A stretch of 64,000 nt of DNA from Bacteroidota bacterium (lineage in GTDB: Bacteria; Bacteroidota; Bacteroidia; AKYH767-A; OLB10). Position numbers and translations under genes: made by a program. Where the stretch lies: assembly GCA_016714005.1 (NCBI GenBank), contig JADJOA010000001.1, forward strand, positions 177,848 through 241,847, given 5' to 3'. Shown here piece after piece: positions 1-9,400 of the stretch. How positions within the stretch are numbered: the first letter of the stretch is position 1; each line of letters starts with the position of its first letter. The notes under the pieces were generated by a model. The model was not told where the DNA came from and did not search any database. It saw only the letters and a list, made by a program, of their open reading frames with translations.

Positions 1-1
1 G

Positions 2-1329
2 GGCGATGTTCAGTCAGGCTCAGAAAACAACAGTGGAATTTGGGATAATATTAAGAACCCTGTATTGGGGCTTAAAGTAGGATACCAAATTAGTCACTCT
101 GTCCAACTGAATCTTAGAGGTCAATATACAAAGTTTTCTGGTGAGAAAAGAGACAGGATAAATTACCCCAATGCTGTAACCGGACCAATTAAAACATCCG
201 GGTTTGTGGAGTTTGAATCTCAAATTATGCAAGGAACCTTTAATTTGAATTATACTTTCGGGAACATAAGTTTCTTGCAAAGGAATAAAAGGTTTCACAT
301 GTATGGTGAAATAGGTGCAGGGGTTTTTACTTTCGCCACCAAAGTTGATTTGTCAGACTATGACAGTGATAAAAAGGGCGCAGTTCCGGGCACAACTGTT
401 GAAATCGTTGATCACAGTCCGGTTATGGAAGGACTGGTAGCCGCTGGTTTAGGCTTTAAGTACCAGATTAAACGTTTCGATGTTGGCATGTTATTTACAT
501 TTCATAAAACACTTACCGATAATATTGACCAGGTGTATAAAGAAGACACAGAGTCAGATAATTTCTCATACGTTACTGCTAATGTTAATTACACGTTTGG
601 GAAAAAATCGGCCATGATGGAGTGGGTTAACCCAATGGAGGTTGTTTACAGTGATATGGCTGACTTAAAAGATAAGATGGATGTAATGAGTGGTGATAAG
701 GATAAAGATGGTGTTTCTGATTTGTTTGATAAGGATAATTCTACTTCTGAAGGCGTAAAAGTATATGGTGATGGAACTTCTGTAGATTCAGATGGTGACG
801 GTATAGCCGATACAAAAGATACCGATCCTTTTTCTGCTAAAGGCGCAAAAGTTGATGCAAGTGGTGTTGAGACAGATACTGATGGTGACGGGGTACCCGA
901 TAGCCGTGATCTTGAGCCGGTACAGCCAAAGGAAATCTTGTAAACTTTCAGGGTGTATCTTTAGCAGGTGGACCTAATAGTGCAAGTGCTTCTGCTTCTG
1001 CTGCTGCATGGTTGCCTTCAGTTTATTTTGATGTGGACAAATCAGCAGTTAAGAAAGTGTATCACGACAGGTTAAATACTGTTGCACGTGTTATGAAAAG
1101 CAACCCCTCATTAAATATTAAAGTTGTAGGGAATACAGATGCTGATGCCGGTGAACAATACAATGAAAAACTTGGTTTGCGCAGAGCAGAAGCATGCCGC
1201 GACCATCTTGTAAAAATTTATGGTATTGATGCCGCTCGTTTAACTGTTGAAACCAAAGGTGAAGTTGAACAAATGGCTACAAAAAATAAGCCGATGAACA
1301 GAAGAGTTGACTTTTTGCCTAACAAGTAA
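2..1329 (+). CDS. OmpA-family outer-membrane porin with thrombospondin type 3 repeats (5' end outside window)
   Basis: The reading frame is already open at base 2, so the start lies upstream. The first ~200 visible residues are an alternating hydrophobic/polar beta-barrel region. Next come calcium-binding thrombospondin type 3 repeats (DKDKDGVSD, DSDGDGIAD, DTDGDGVPD), an Ala/Ser linker, and an OmpA peptidoglycan-binding domain at 1012-1329 (SVYFDVDKSAV, NTDADAG, LGLRRAEACRDHL, NRRVDFLP). Such proteins tether the outer membrane to the cell wall and are abundant in Bacteroidota. A single indel near 930-943 puts a stop after KEIL; the next frame continues as NFQGVSLAGG without loss, so I join the two parts. 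Whether the break is real cannot be told from one sequence. A terminator follows the stop. Confidence 0.85.
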
Positions 1330-1353
1330 AGGCATACTCAGTAATAATATTTT

Positions 1354-1380
1354 AAGACCCGGTAACCCCGGGTCTTTTTA
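1354..1380 (+). terminator. Rho-independent terminator between convergent genes
   Basis: A 9-bp stem (aagacccgg / ccgggtctt) with a 5-nt loop is followed by TTTTT. It ends the OmpA gene and overlaps the stop of the opposite-strand methyltransferase gene, so it may serve both. Confidence 0.85.
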
Positions 1381-1905
1381 TTTTCTGTAAAGTCCTGAAA
1401 AATGGTAAAGAACAATTCCGGCACAGACGGAAATGTTTAATGAATGCTTCGTTCCGAATTGTTCTACTTCAATACATCCATCACAAAGGTTTATTGTTTC
1501 CTGGCTAACTCCACCTACTTCATTCCCAAAAATTATTGCTACAGGGTTGATGTTTAGTTTAATGTTATTAAGCTTTAAACTATTAACTACCTGCTCAATT
1601 GCATAAACAGAATAATTCTTGTCTCTTAGTAGTTTTATTACAGAATGTGACTCTGGAATATATTCCCAATCGACCGATTCAGTAGCACCTAAAGCTGTTT
1701 TTAAAACCTCTTTGTGAGGAGGAGTCGCTGTAAAACCGGTTAAAATTATTTTTTCAATCAGGAAAGAATCTGCTGAACGAAATACCGAACCAACATTTAA
1801 AGCACTCCTTACATTTTCCAAAATAACTGTTACCGGAATTTTTTGTGATTGTTTATAATCTTCAATGGTTTTTCTACCTAATTCTTCGTTTCTTAGCTTC
1901 TGCAT
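1378..1905 (-). CDS. TrmH/SpoU-family RNA 2'-O-methyltransferase
   Basis: About 175 residues with the three SpoU (SPOUT) motifs: motif 1 [18 protein letters not shown], motif 2 [11 protein letters not shown], motif 3 [14 protein letters not shown]. The trefoil-knot fold binds SAM and methylates a ribose 2'-OH in tRNA or rRNA; the exact target cannot be read from the sequence. I start at the ATG at 1905 ([10 protein letters not shown]), because the residues further upstream are non-family and read into the divergent mutS start. The frame is intact. It is divergent from mutS, with the two 5' ends only about 20 bp apart. Confidence 0.9.
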   Translation of the reverse strand: MQKLRNEELGRKTIEDYKQSQKIPVTVILENVRSALNVGSVFRSADSFLIEKIILTGFTATPPHKEVLKTALGATESVDWEYIPESHSVIKLLRDKNYSVYAIEQVVNSLKLNNIKLNINPVAIIFGNEVGGVSQETINLCDGCIEVEQFGTKHSLNISVCAGIVLYHFSGLYRK

Positions 1906-1924
1906 TATTCTGCAAATTTTCAAT

Positions 1925-4541
1925 TTGAAAACGAAAGATACAAACAAGACTGAAACACCGCTCATGAAGCAGTACAATGCTATTAAGGCTAAGCACCCAG
2001 ATGCGTTGTTGCTTTTTAGAGTTGGAGATTTTTACGAAACGTTTCATGACGATGCTGTAAAGACTGCCAATATCTTAGGAATTGTTTTAACCAAACGTGC
2101 TAATGGTGCTGCTTCTGAAATGCACCTTGCGGGCTTTCCTTACCATGCGCTTGATACCTATTTGCCCAAGTTGGTAAGAGCTGGGCAGCGAGTTGCAATA
2201 TGCAAGCAGTTAGAAGACCCCAAAAGAGTTAAAACAATAGTAAAGCGTGGTGTAACTGAAATGGTTACACCTGGCGTTGCATTTACAGATAAAATACTTG
2301 AACATAAATCAAATAATTTTCTTGCTGCGGTTTATCTGGCCGACAAGGAGCATGCTATAGCATTTGCTGATGTATCCACAGGTGAGTTTTTGGTTGGTCA
2401 TGGTAACTTAGATTATATTGAAAAACTATTGCAAAATTTTTCTCCAACAGAAGTAATTTATCAACGTGGCAAAAGAAAGGATTTTGAAAATAATTTTGGT
2501 GCTCAGTTTTATTCATATCCGGTTGATGATTGGGTTTTTGCTTATGATTATACTTATGAAACACTTACCCGTCATTTTCAAACAAACTCCTTAAAAGGTT
2601 TTGGTATTGATGAAATGCAGGAAGATATAATTGCTGCTGGTGCTGTGTTGCATTACCTGCAACAAATGCAACAGGAAAATTTAAAGCACATAAATTCTGT
2701 TGCGCGCATTGAGGAAGAAAAGTACTTATGGTTAGATAGGTTTACAATTCGTAATCTTGAGTTGGTGAGTTCTCCTCACGAAAAAGCCAAAACGCTGTTA
2801 GAAGTTATTGACAGAACTATTACACCAATGGGGTCGCGGCTTTTAAAGAGGTGGATATTGCTTCCACTTAAATTATTGAAACCTATTGAGGAAAGGCATG
2901 ATGTGGTTGATTATTTTATTAAACATACAGAACTTACCGATGCGTTAATTAAAATATTAAAACTGATTGGCGACCTGGAAAGGCTGGTATCCCGTCTTGC
3001 TATAAAAAAAGTTTCACCACGGGAATTGGTTCAGTTAAAAAAATCTCTTTCGCAAATTGCTCCGTTAAAAAAAATTCTTTCATCACTTTCAAATAAAAAT
3101 TTAATTGCATTAGGCGCAGCCTTAAATGATTGTGAACAAGCTATAAATTTAATTGAAGCTACACTAAGTGATGATGCTGGTGTTGCACTCAATAAAGGTA
3201 ATTTTATTAAATCAGGATTTAATCAGGAACTGGATGATTTAAGGAGTATTTCTACTTCGGGCAAAGATTATCTTTTAAAAATTCAGGCACGTGAAAGTGA
3301 AAGAACAGGTATATCTTCCTTAAAGGTTGCATACAATAATGTGTTTGGTTATTACATAGAAGTTACTCATACACATAAAGATAAAGTGCCTGTAGAATGG
3401 CAACGCAAGCAAACACTCGCCAATGCTGAGCGCTACATCACACCTGAATTGAAAGAATATGAAGAGAAAATTTTAGGAGCCGAAGAAAAAATTCTAGCCA
3501 TAGAACTTCAACTTTTTAACGAATTGATAAATGATGTTTCAACGTTTATACACCCTGTTCAAAGTAATGCAAACATAATTGCACGTATTGATTGTTTGCT
3601 TTCTTATGCTGCCATAGCAGTAAGCAATAATTATGTAAAGCCGCAAGTAACTGACTCGTTTAACCTTAGCATTAAAGATGGAAGGCATCCTGTACTTGAA
3701 AAACAAATGCCTTTGGGAGAAGAATATGTTGCCAATGATGTTTACTTAGATAGCTCAACTCAACAAATAATTATGATTACAGGTCCTAACATGTCAGGTA
3801 AATCGGCACTGTTAAGGCAAACTGCGTTAATTGTTTTGCTTGCTCAAATAGGTTGCTTTGTTCCTGCAAAGTCAGCCGAAATAGGATTGGTTGATAAAAT
3901 ATTTACGCGTGTGGGTGCATCAGATAATATTTCATCGGGCGAGTCCACTTTTATGGTTGAAATGAATGAAACGGCAAGCATCCTTAACAATATTTCAGAA
4001 AGAAGTTTAATTCTATTAGACGAGATTGGGCGAGGAACAAGTACGTATGATGGTATAAGCATTGCCTGGGCTATTGCAGAATTTTTGCATGGGCACACAT
4101 CTCGCCCCAAAACCTTATTTGCAACACATTACCACGAATTGAATGAGATGGAAGGGTCCTTTGCAAGAATCAAAAATTATAGTGTATCAATAAAAAGAAG
4201 CCGGGAGCAGAATTTTGTTTTTAAGAAAGCTGGTGAAAGGTGGAAGCGAGCATAGTTTTGGCATACACGTAGCTAAACTTGCAGGTATGCCATCACAGGT
4301 TGTACATAAAGCAGAAAAAATGCTTAACCTTTTAGAAAATGCACACAGCAATACCGAACTTGTAAAAGGTGCACAAACACAAGCTGTAAAAGATGCTTTT
4401 CAGCTAAGTTTTTTTCAGTTAGATGACCCTGCTTTAGAAAGTATAAGAGACGAAATTCTTAAAACTGACATTAATACACTTACACCTGTGGAAGCATTGA
4501 TTAAACTTAACTCAATAAAAAATCTCTTATCTAAAAAGTGA
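1925..4541 (+). CDS. mutS: DNA mismatch repair protein MutS (one frameshift)
   Basis: Full-length MutS of about 870 residues. The N-terminal mismatch-recognition domain has [19 protein letters not shown] and [10 protein letters not shown] (the Phe-x-Glu wedge follows the usual position). The ATPase has Walker [14 protein letters not shown] near 3785, Walker [17 protein letters not shown] near 4010, and [12 protein letters not shown]. The frame breaks at 4188-4196 in an A5 run: removing one A restores [19 protein letters not shown], and the second part (4215-4541) supplies the rest of the ATPase and the C-terminal dimerisation tail. A homopolymer error is more likely than a natural mutator allele, but both are possible. 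The start is uncertain: TTG 1925 gives the usual short leader before TPLMKQY; the first ATG is 1964. Confidence 0.93.
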
Positions 4542-4633
4542 GGAAAACTTTGGTGGAAATAAAATTTTTATAGATTTGCGCACTCTTTAAAGGTGTTTAG
4601 CACCATCGTTCTTATAAAGTAAAAATTTAACAA

Positions 4634-4706
<73 letters not shown>

Positions 4707-4710
4707 CTCT

Positions 4711-4799
4711 AAAAAAGTTATTAGTTAAATGTTATTGAGTTAGTAAAGGTATCTTTTGATACACTGCTAACTTAGTTTACAATAACCAATAACTTTTTT
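4711..4799. repeat. Long imperfect inverted repeat between two tRNA genes
   Basis: A 12-bp perfect outer arm (aaaaaagttatt at 4711-4722, aataactttttt at 4788-4799) and an inner hairpin (gtatc tttt gatac) make an ~89-nt stem-loop filling the space between tRNA-Gly and tRNA-Leu. It could act as a terminator for tRNA-Gly or be a small palindromic repeat element. No protein is encoded. Confidence 0.6.
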
Positions 4800-4803
4800 T
4801 ATT

Positions 4804-4889
4804 GCCCAGGTGGTGGAACTGGTAGACACGCAGGACTTAAAATCCTGTGACCCTAAACGGTCGTGCGGGTTCGATTCCCGCCCCGGGTA
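4804..4889 (+). tRNA. tRNA-Leu (TAA)
   Basis: 86-nt class II tRNA with a long variable arm. The anticodon stem-loop caggacttaaaatcctg gives anticodon TAA and the T arm is cgggttcgattcccg. The acceptor has one G-T and one A-C pair. An accessory region begins immediately after it, so it may be an integration target. Confidence 0.93.
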
Positions 4890-4894
4890 CTCTC

Positions 4895-4924
4895 AAAAGT
4901 CGCTTTAGTAGCGACTTTTCTTTT
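4895..4924 (+). terminator. Terminator of the tRNA-Leu transcript
   Basis: Perfect 10-bp stem aaaagtcgct / agcgactttt with loop ttagt, followed by ctttt. Confidence 0.85.
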
Positions 4925-4938
4925 CAAGACCTTTGACG

Positions 4939-4958
4939 GGTACAACATAGGTACAACA
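4939..4958. repeat. Two GGTACAACA boxes phased by 11 bp
   Basis: Direct repeats of nine bases at 4939-4947 and 4950-4958, one helical turn apart, about 50 bp beyond the 3' end of tRNA-Leu. The same geometry with a different sequence (gcggaacc twice, 11 bp apart) flanks the integrase at 23.9 kb. I infer integrase arm-binding sites of an att region; no integrase gene remains next to this copy. Confidence 0.45.
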
Positions 4959-5023
4959 GTTCGTTACCTTAAGGAACTTTTCAACACTGCTACACTGAGT
5001 TTGGAGATAAAATTAGATTTGTT

Positions 5024-5039
5024 TGAAACATCCGTTTCA
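5024..5039. promoter_or_regulatory. Inverted repeat just upstream of the araC-type gene
   Basis: tgaaac-atcc-gtttca, a 6-bp arm palindrome ending three bases before the ATG at 5042. Its position suggests an autoregulatory operator or a 5'-UTR hairpin; there is no direct support for either. Confidence 0.35.
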
Positions 5040-5041
5040 TC

Positions 5042-5832
5042 ATGAAATCTATTGTAACCGCTTGTGGCTTGCACGTTTGTGTGAACCAGTTTTGCTCTAA
5101 CCCTGCTTTTTATAAACTGCTGATTTTCCAAAATGATATTGGATTTATATTGATTAATCAAAAAGCAATACCGATAGCTCATAACAGTGTGGTTTTAGTA
5201 AGACCCCAACAGCAAGTCAAAATACTAAAAGCAGATTCATTAAGTTATTATTGCTTTGGTTATGGTGATTTAAGCAAAGAAAGCTTAACAAAATCCACCA
5301 AAAATAAAATTCAATTTATTGAAGAATATCTTGCACTAATTGAATCAACAAAATTACCTACAGATTGGATTGAAAATGTAAAAAAACAAATAGATGACTT
5401 AGATCAATTATATGATTACTACTTTAACTTGGTTCCTGATGATATTGAATGTAAAGAAGCGTTTGAAAAAACTTGTAATCTAGTTTACCAGTCGATAAAG
5501 AAATCTACCAAGTACATTTATTTTGAGAACATAAAGTCATTGGTGGAAAAAATGTAGTTCATTCACACAACCCCACATACTATTCTGACTTATTAGGAAT
5601 CTCAGGGCATCATTTTAATTTACTGTGCAAGAAGTATTTTGGTAAAACTGCTAAAGAATATATTGAAGGCAGGTTGGTTAATAAAGCAAAAGATTTATTA
5701 ATCAGGAAGAACAACTCAATAAAAGAGGTCTCCTATTTGTTGGGTTTTAAAACATCTTCACAGTTTGTTAAGTTTTTCAAAAAGCACTTTCAAATTTCAC
5801 CAAAAAATTTTCAAAAAAGAAAGGCATTTTAG
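5042..5832 (+). CDS. AraC/XylS-family transcriptional regulator (one frameshift)
   Basis: About 263 residues. The N-terminal ~160 residues are a cupin-like sensing half without a named match (LINQKAIPIAHNSVVLVRPQ). The C-terminal double helix-turn-helix is clear: YYSDLLGISGHHFNLLCKKY, then TAKEYIEGRLVNKAKDLL, then IKEVSYLLGFKTSSQFVKFF and KKHFQISPKNF. The frame breaks in the A6 run near 5547-5552, after LVEKM; the next frame continues at once with HSHNPTYYSDLLG. It sits directly upstream of the surface-protein genes and of a tandem 20-bp repeat, so it is a likely local regulator of the adhesin. AraC proteins commonly bind tandem direct repeats. Confidence 0.88.
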
Positions 5833-5859
5833 GAGGATTTGAAAAAACTCTCATTTTTA

Positions 5860-5899
5860 GTCCGTTTTTGACAACTAATGTCCGTTTTTGACAACTAAT
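5860..5899. promoter_or_regulatory. Perfect tandem 20-bp direct repeat, candidate AraC operator
   Basis: Unit gtccgtttttgacaactaat occurs twice with no spacer (5860-5879, 5880-5899), 60 bp upstream of the first surface-protein start and 28 bp after the araC stop. A 20-bp period places both copies on the same DNA face, the usual arrangement for two AraC-family monomers. Confidence 0.6.
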
Positions 5900-5904
5900 T
5901 TCTC

Positions 5905-5959
5905 TTGGTTATTGATTTTAAGCCTATAATCTTTATAGCTAAAAATAATCAATAACCAA
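5905..5959. promoter_or_regulatory. 13-bp perfect inverted repeat abutting the start codon
   Basis: ttggttattgatt at 5905-5917 is the exact reverse complement of aatcaataaccaa at 5947-5959; the ATG of the next gene starts at 5960. The 29-bp interior holds a TATAAT-like element at 5925-5930. It may be a leader hairpin covering the ribosome entry site or a regulator site. The interior is too short to resemble the known invertible promoters of Bacteroides. Confidence 0.5.
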
Positions 5960-6391
5960 ATGATTCAAAAAAACCTTAGTAGAAAACTTACCTATAAAGT
6001 AAGTGCTGCACTTGTATTTGTTATGTTCCTACTGCTTAGCAGTAGCAGTTATTCCCAATCAGCATCCGATGCTTATCTCAATATGGACGATGCTGCTGCA
6101 CCCGGCACTTTATATGCTGGAACTTATATTGTATTCCTGACTGATACCAGCAACGTTAGTCAAATTGAAATTGCATTGGGCACAGGCACCGGGCTATCCG
6201 ATGTAATGACACAAATCTACAACTATGATGTTACATCAGGGTTGCCTTCAGGCTACACCTATACAAGAGAAGGTAACAAACTTACGCTCGGTATTGGTAA
6301 TTACACCGAATACAACACCTACTTCGGCAGTGTCCGCATCAAAAATGTCTCTGGAACATGGTCATCATCATTCAACTTCATAACCAACTAA
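5960..6391 (+). CDS. Small secreted protein of unknown function
   Basis: 143 residues, intact. Residues 1-33 are a Sec signal peptide (basic start MIQKNLSRKLTYK, hydrophobic core, cleavage near SSYSQS). The mature ~110 residues are Thr/Gly/Ser/Tyr-rich with beta-strand character (YAGTYIVFLTD, GNKLTLGIGNYTEYN). No T9SS tail and no family that I recognise. It is the first gene after the tandem repeat and lies 12 bp upstream of the giant adhesin gene, so the two are probably co-transcribed; it could be an accessory or periplasmic partner of the adhesin. Confidence 0.75.
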   Translation: MIQKNLSRKLTYKVSAALVFVMFLLLSSSSYSQSASDAYLNMDDAAAPGTLYAGTYIVFLTDTSNVSQIEIALGTGTGLSDVMTQIYNYDVTSGLPSGYTYTREGNKLTLGIGNYTEYNTYFGSVRIKNVSGTWSSSFNFITN

Positions 6392-6403
6392 AATCGCAGC
6401 ATC

Positions 6404-9400
6404 ATGAAAAAAATATTTAGCACACCAACTGTACCATTTGCTATCAGTACAATCAAAATTTTTCTTTGTACTTTGTACCTAATAATTGGTACTTTTTCTT
6501 TACATGCAACAAACTATTCATGGAATGGCTCTTCATCCACTGCTTGGGGAACATCTGCGAACTGGACACCAAGCGGAGTGCCCGGCAGCAGTGATAACGT
6601 AACCATCACCAACCAAACCAACAATCCTCAATTAACGGCTGATGTTACCATTGCCTCACTCACACTAACAAGTGGAACATTCGACTTAAATGGGTACAGC
6701 CTTACCGTTAACGGAAATGCCACATTTACTGCAGGCGCATTAAATGGCACAGCAAGCACCCTCATACTAAGAGGCGGGCAAGCCCTGTTTGGCGGCACAG
6801 AAATTAACCCGGTTGTAGATGCCGTTGTAAACACACTAAAATTTAACGGCAGCACCTTTAACAGCGCAGGTTATTTCGAAGCCACCACCAATGTACCCGG
6901 CACAAGCAATGGAGGCTGCACATTTAACGATGAAGTAACCATTAAAAGAAGTTACACCGGAAGTGGAATAATGTATTTGGGCTATTATGCAGGAAATGTT
7001 TACAACGCCAACGTTACATTCATTAATAATGGCACCAAAGAAATAAACATTACCACAGCAGGGTATTCTAAATTTAACCAAAACGTTATTCTCGAAAGCA
7101 CTGCCTCTGGCGGAATCATATTTGGCAGCACCACCGGAGGCGTAGATTCACTCGCTTCTGGTAAAGCAATTTCCATCGGCAACGGAGGCTTTAGCGCAGG
7201 CACATTGGTATTGCGCAACTTTGTGCAGCAAGGTAGCACCACACAAACTCTAACACTTACAAGCAGCGGAGTATGCAATGTAATTGATTCAAAATTTGAC
7301 GGGCAATTAAATGCAACAGCCCCATCTGTAATAATAAAAGGCTCCACATTTAACGGCACTGTGCATGTAACACAAAACGGAAACCTAAATGCCACATGGG
7401 ATGGCGGCAACACTTTTAACACCAGCGCATACATCACCAACACAGGCACCGGAATATTAAGGCTCGATAACACCACGCCCAACACATTCTACAACTTACT
7501 TTACCTCAACTCCACCCAAAATGAAATAAAACTGTGTATGAGTGGTGAAACAAATCTATATGGCGATTTAGATGCACAAACCTCTTGGGTAAACCTCCTT
7601 TCAGGAACCGGTAAATTAGTAATGAAAGGCAACTACCCGCAAAACTTAAAATCGCCTAATGGCATCAAAAATTTTAAAATTGATATGTCCGGATCACTAA
7701 GCAACCGCTATGTCTCCTTACAAGGCAACACAACTATATCGGGCACGCTCGAATTTGTAAAGGGAAAAATCACCACCTCCTCCACCAACCTCCTCACCCT
7801 CTCCGCAACGGCATCCGTAACCGGAGCAAGTGACACAGGCTTTGTAAACGGACCAATTAAAAAAATAGGCAACACCGCATTTGTATTTCCTACAGGCAAA
7901 GGAACAGATTACCGCGCAATAGAAATTAGTGCGCCAAGCGGAAGCAGTGATGCATTTACGGAGAATACTTTAACACAGCGCAAACTTTAGGCACTGCTAT
8001 GGATACTTCCTTAAATTATATTAGCGAATGTGGTTATTGGAATCTTACAAAAAACAACGGAACATCAAACGTAAATGTTAATTTATGTTGGTCTGCACCT
8101 AACTGCGGGGCTTTCGAGATAAGTAGCATGAAAGTTGGAAAATGGAATGGAACAAAATGGACAGACCAAGGGAATGGTGGCATTACAGGTAACTTAAGTA
8201 ATGGTAAAATAGCCAGTGCAGCGAGCCAAAGCGCAGTAGGTTATTTTACTTGGGCTTATAAATTAATTCCTATATTAGATTTCAGTGCAAGTACACACTC
8301 GCCTTCAGTTGGTTCCGCAGTTACCTTTACAAATCTTTCTACGGGTTTCTCACCTTTTACAAATTTTATATGGTTTTTTGATGATGCTGTTGGAAAAGTA
8401 AATTTAGACTCAATTTTTACGCCTCAAATGTTGAATGATACGACTATTGGAAGTACAACCATCAATCACACTTTTACTTCAAATCGCACCTATCACTTAA
8501 TCTTGTATGCCTTTGATTTTAAAAATGAACAACAATTATCTCAAAAAATCCTTTCAACTTTAGATGTTTGCCAGTGCAGTTCCTGGAACTTGTAACCTGA
8601 TTTGCAACTCCAATTTTAATTCTGTTGATTTTTGCCCTCAACAAGTGCCAAATTTAGGAAGAGATTTAATAAACGGAGTATGGCAGAGCGAAGCATCTAC
8701 ATGTTGGTACAATCCTATTGCAACTTCTACCGATTTAATATTTACATTTAATTGTAATTCAGCAAATGGTACAAGCCCTAATTACGTGCCAAACAGCCAG
8801 TTAGGCTGCGAAAACGACCACTCTACACCTGTAACTTCAGATCAAGCCTATGCCGGGATATCTACAATACATAACCCTGTTTCGATTACATATAGAGAAT
8901 ATTTACAACAACAACTTTCCACTCCACTAATTGCAGGCACAATTTACAGAGTGAGTTTTTGGGTAAGTCTGTCGGAATTTGGCTCATCTTATGCAAATAA
9001 CTTAGGAATTGATATTTCTCCCACAGCTCCATTGCTTATACCAAATACTTGGGTGTTAAATGCAGTTCCTGAAATATCATCTGTAGGGAACGGATTTGGG
9101 CAAATAACCAATAGAACCGGATGGACACAAATTTGGGGATTATATACTGCAACGGGTGTAGAGCGTTTTATTACAATAGGAAGCTTTGAGAATAACTCTA
9201 TGGCAACATATTTGGGTTTTTCTTCTAATCCTCCTTGCGGAGTTACAACTCAGAGTTTTGATGCGTACTATTTTATTGATGATATTTCTATAATCCCTAA
9301 TATCATAACTTCAACTATAAGCAGCCAACCAAACTGTGGCACCACAAGTAATGGTAGTTTAACAGTTACGGTTTCTGGTGGAGCATCACCTTATGACTAC

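Noticed and set aside
5905..5959. Invertible promoter as in Bacteroides capsule loci
   Set aside because: Known invertible promoters span roughly 100-200 bp or more; 29 bp between the arms is too short for recombinase synapsis of that type.
6628..7485. Long minus-strand frames inside the adhesin N-terminal part
   Set aside because: Mirror frames of a repetitive Thr/Asn/Gly-rich gene; hydrophobic and without motifs or starts of their own.
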